Positions 6,378 to 8,296 of a stretch of DNA of 8,296 bases are shown here, in pieces (positions within the stretch are counted from its first letter, which is position 1; each line of letters begins with the position of its first letter). The stretch is taken from contig CANETI010000098.1 of the NCBI GenBank assembly GCA_947440715.1, forward strand, positions 1 through 8,296. The letters run 5' to 3'. Under the pieces are notes generated by a model, which saw only the letters and a program-made list of their open reading frames with translations, ran no database searches and was not told the origin of the DNA. Position numbers and translations under genes: made by a program. The stretch is from Planctomycetota bacterium. GTDB taxonomy: Bacteria; Planctomycetota; UBA11346.

Positions 6378-6438
6378 GACATCAGACATCGGACATCGGA
6401 CAAGTGAGCAAAGCGAACGGTCGGACATCGGACACCGG
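6378..6438. repeat. Diverged inverted copies of the heptamer array
   Basis: Positions 6378-6401 carry about 3.5 units of the complementary heptamer in the form GGACATC instead of GGACGTC, with one CAGAC variant. Another piece (6420-6434) follows after a 18-base break rich in GAAAGC-like sequence. In minus-strand RNA, 6378-6401 can pair completely with 6316-6339 over 24 bp; the four differences are all U-G pairs. The loop is 6340-6377. The piece at 6420-6434 could compete for the same partner, allowing alternative folds. Hand-derived pairing. Confidence 0.7.
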
Positions 6439-6534
6439 ATGATGAACAATGAACCCTAAGCGCGTCGACCCGTTTACCCCCGTGCCATGCTAGCTACTGC
6501 ACCTATTGTCGCGCCTCAGGAGCACCGCCGCGGC

Positions 6535-7107
6535 ATGTCGGATAGCGATCAAATCATCATGGAGCGCATTCGCGACGGCGACCAACAGGCCGTTGCTGAT
6601 TTAGTGCGCCGCTTTCAACACGAGTTATTAGGTTTTTTCTATCACCAATGTTGGGATCAATTGATCGCTGAAGAACTGACACAAGACGTGTTCGTCAATG
6701 TGTATCGGTCGCGCGCTCGGTATCAGCCAACCGCCAAGGTGCGCACCTACCTATATCGTATCGCGCACAATTTGTGGATTGATCATATTCGGCGTCAAAA
6801 GCATCACATGAGTATTGATGCCGAAATGGGTGAGCGCTCTTTAAAGCTCGCAGACATTTTAAAAGCTCCAGGATCACCAGATCCTGAAGAAGAAAGTCGC
6901 GACAACGAAATTCGCACACGATTACAAGAATCATTAGAAGGTCTGCCCGAAGGTCAGCGCGAAGTATTCGTGCTGGCCAATAATCACGGCATGAAATATC
7001 AAGATATCGCTGAAGTTTTAGGTATCCCCGAAGGCACGGTCAAAAGTCGCATGCACAATGCGGTGCGCGCACTACGTGATGACCTGCAGGATTTAATTGA
7101 GCCATGA
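6535..7107 (+). CDS. ECF-type RNA polymerase sigma factor (sigma-70 family)
   Basis: From the ATG at 6535 the product is 190 residues, a normal ECF length. Residues 8-90 form region 2, with GDQQAVADLVRRF, the AEELTQDVFVNVYR core-binding/-10 recognition helix and the TYLYRIAHNLWIDHIRR segment. A linker of acidic and proline residues (about 92-125) follows. Region 4 covers about 128-183 and has LPEGQREVFVLA and the helix-turn-helix MKYQDIAEVLGIPEGTVKSRMHNAVRAL that reads the -35 element. It directs RNA polymerase to a specific regulon. An AGGAG lies 12 bases before this ATG, a long spacing. An upstream in-frame ATG at 6487 would add 16 residues that look non-family and has no ribosome site. The stop overlaps the next gene by ATGA, so the two are co-translated and the neighbour is a candidate regulator of the sigma factor. 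Confidence 0.93.
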   Translation: MSDSDQIIMERIRDGDQQAVADLVRRFQHELLGFFYHQCWDQLIAEELTQDVFVNVYRSRARYQPTAKVRTYLYRIAHNLWIDHIRRQKHHMSIDAEMGERSLKLADILKAPGSPDPEEESRDNEIRTRLQESLEGLPEGQREVFVLANNHGMKYQDIAEVLGIPEGTVKSRMHNAVRALRDDLQDLIEP

Positions 7108-8296
7108 ACCACTCTGACCCCCTCTTACGCGCGATTGCTGATGGTGATCCACATTGCCCTGATGGACAGGCATTGGTGGCGCTGGGTAAACTGATTCGTC
7201 AACACAGTAAAATGCCAGGTGCCGTCGAGGATTTGAGCAACGACGTGCTCGCACGTTTACGTGACACCGATGTTGATACGGCGAATACCGTTGATGAATT
7301 TTATGATCATGGTGTCACTGATCCGACGCTTGATCGCCTTGCCAATTTAGTGCGTAATATCGGTCCACAACGCGTGGATTTGACGGCGAATGTGTTACGC
7401 CGCATCAGCGTCTCATCACGTTTCGCCGCTTACGCTGACGAAGAACGCAGCGGTTTAGATGGCCGCAGCCGCTGGCGCATTTGGAGTGCCGTCATCGCTG
7501 GCCACGTCGCTGCTCTATTAGCCTTAGCCATTTTTGAACTGGGCTATTACACCGGCACGTCAGGCAAAGACACGCCAATCGACGCCATTAATATTGCTGC
7601 TAAAGGCGAACACGGTGCCAATAGCGCGACGAACAACGTAACCAGTGAAGTTCGCGTTAATGCCGACCAACCTGGCCTGCAATTATCTGCACCTGCACTA
7701 CCTCCGAATTTGCCCAAGACCTGGAGCGATATTCGCGGCCTCGGTACCGATTTATTTTTACTGCGTCGATTCCCAGAAATGCGCGACAACGCACGCACGC
7801 TTTATGGCATGACCGCTAGCGGCCCTGCGGTGGCGCACAGTATCGCTTGGTTACGCATACAATTGGACAGCAAGACCGGCGCGTTTGTCCAGATCACTGG
7901 TAATGATGAACATGATTTAGCGACGCACAGTTTAGCCACGCTCGCTTTGCTCGGTGAAGGATTAGGCGATAAATCCCTGTCTACCGATACGCGTAAAGCG
8001 CTCGACTGGTTACGCGTGCGTTTAGGCGACACTGAATTAACCGGCGATGGCACGGGCGCTGATCGCGTCCTTAATTCCGTCGGCCAAGTCACCAGCGGAT
8101 TAATCTGTCTCGCCTTAGTGGAAGGCAGCTTACTGTACGGCGATTTAAGCCTGCGTTCGGTTGCTGAATCGTGCCTAAACACCATTGATTCTGGCTTACC
8201 GATGCAACCCGGCGCAGCGGGTTTGGGTGGATTCACCCTACTCGCTTGCGAAACCGCCCAACAAGCTGGCATGCGCGTTCCTGGACGTTTGCTGCA
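7104..8296 (+). CDS. Single-pass membrane protein with squalene-cyclase-like toroid domain, partial (possible anti-sigma partner)
   Basis: Open from the ATG at 7104 to the right edge (397 codons, no stop). Residues 1-123 are hydrophilic and probably cytoplasmic, with no zinc-finger Cys/His pattern of classical anti-sigma factors. One membrane helix spans about 126-146 (IWSAVIAGHVAALLALAIF). A linker of about 70 low-complexity residues follows. From about 245 the sequence has helical-repeat blocks: AHSIAWLRIQLDSKTGAF, THSLATLALLGEGLGDKS, RKALDWLRVRLGD, SGLICLALVEGSLLYGDLSLRSVAESCLNTID and LLACETAQQAGMRVP. These follow the prenyltransferase/squalene-oxidase repeat domain widespread in planctomycete envelope proteins (family: TALALLxxLG, ATxALxEA, ALKSAxxAGLxVP). 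The cell-surface domain presumably senses or binds something; the cytoplasmic part may hold the sigma factor encoded just upstream with an ATGA overlap. The anti-sigma role rests on position alone. Confidence 0.75.
   Translation, partial: MNHSDPLLRAIADGDPHCPDGQALVALGKLIRQHSKMPGAVEDLSNDVLARLRDTDVDTANTVDEFYDHGVTDPTLDRLANLVRNIGPQRVDLTANVLRRISVSSRFAAYADEERSGLDGRSRWRIWSAVIAGHVAALLALAIFELGYYTGTSGKDTPIDAINIAAKGEHGANSATNNVTSEVRVNADQPGLQLSAPALPPNLPKTWSDIRGLGTDLFLLRRFPEMRDNARTLYGMTASGPAVAHSIAWLRIQLDSKTGAFVQITGNDEHDLATHSLATLALLGEGLGDKSLSTDTRKALDWLRVRLGDTELTGDGTGADRVLNSVGQVTSGLICLALVEGSLLYGDLSLRSVAESCLNTIDSGLPMQPGAAGLGGFTLLACETAQQAGMRVPGRLL

Larger units (their letters stand above)
6126..6534. other. Divergent intergenic region between the lipoyl-carrier operon and the sigma factor
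   Basis: About 400 bases between oppositely oriented transcription units, which should hold the promoters of both. I could not pick confident -35/-10 hexamers for either direction. The middle (6309-6438) is dominated by the heptamer array and its inverted, diverged copies. A small tandem repeat of GTACGT reads on the minus strand near 6239-6250 and could be a regulator site, but this is weak. Short open frames on both strands across 6264-6459 follow the repeat units (SDVRR/TSD-type peptides) and are not genes. Confidence 0.6.

Noticed and set aside
6309..6438. CRISPR array
   Set aside because: The units are seven bases long with no spacers and no cas genes are present.
6264..6459. Two opposite small open frames over the heptamer repeats
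   Set aside because: Their peptides are just translated repeat units; neither has a ribosome site or a recognisable sequence.
7802..8272. Minus-strand open frame of 156 codons
   Set aside because: It is antisense to the toroid domain of the membrane protein, which continues in frame from the sigma gene by ATGA overlap.

Overview
The window suggests a bacterium of the Planctomycetes-Verrucomicrobia-Chlamydiae (PVC) kind, most likely a planctomycete. The evidence is indirect: a membrane-anchored squalene-cyclase-like repeat protein next to an ECF sigma factor, a cyclase/prenyltransferase-repeat operon, and short degenerate hairpin repeats in the spacers. There is no rRNA, tRNA or other taxonomic marker, so this placement is an inference.

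Positions 1-6155, minus strand: one dense operon, read from right to left. (1) A lipoyl-carrier protein of the glycine-cleavage-H fold. (2) A CobW/COG0523-type GTPase. (3) A 113-residue protein whose four cysteines match the N-terminal iron-sulfur domain of heterodisulfide reductase subunit A (HdrA). (4) A 2x[4Fe-4S] ferredoxin-domain protein. (5) A fusion of a cysteine-rich DUF116-like domain to a trans-type polyprenyl diphosphate synthase. (6) A prenyltransferase-beta-like alpha/alpha-toroid protein without the usual zinc ligands. (7) The N-terminal part of a squalene-hopene-cyclase-like protein, cut by the window edge. Genes 1-5 are joined by four consecutive ATGA start/stop overlaps, and genes 6 and 7 by a fifth. 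The only real gap, about 200 bases between genes 5 and 6, holds a long hairpin whose arms pair fully only in the minus-strand (operon) RNA.

Positions 6126-6534: the divergent spacer. It holds a tandem heptamer array (GTCCGAC units) and a diverged inverted copy of it. These again form a long stem in minus-strand RNA, with every sequence difference falling as a G-U pair.

Positions 6535-8296, plus strand: an ECF-type RNA polymerase sigma factor, overlapping by ATGA a gene for a single-pass membrane protein. That protein's C-terminal half resembles the squalene-cyclase-like toroid domain common in planctomycete envelope proteins. It runs off the right edge.

Working model (inference): the operon makes an isoprenoid chain with the polyprenyl synthase and cyclises it with the toroid proteins. 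The iron-sulfur proteins, the HdrA-like domain and the lipoyl carrier would form an electron- or acyl-transfer module acting on the same product or a precursor. The close fusion and translational coupling of redox proteins with a prenyl synthase is the most novel feature seen here.
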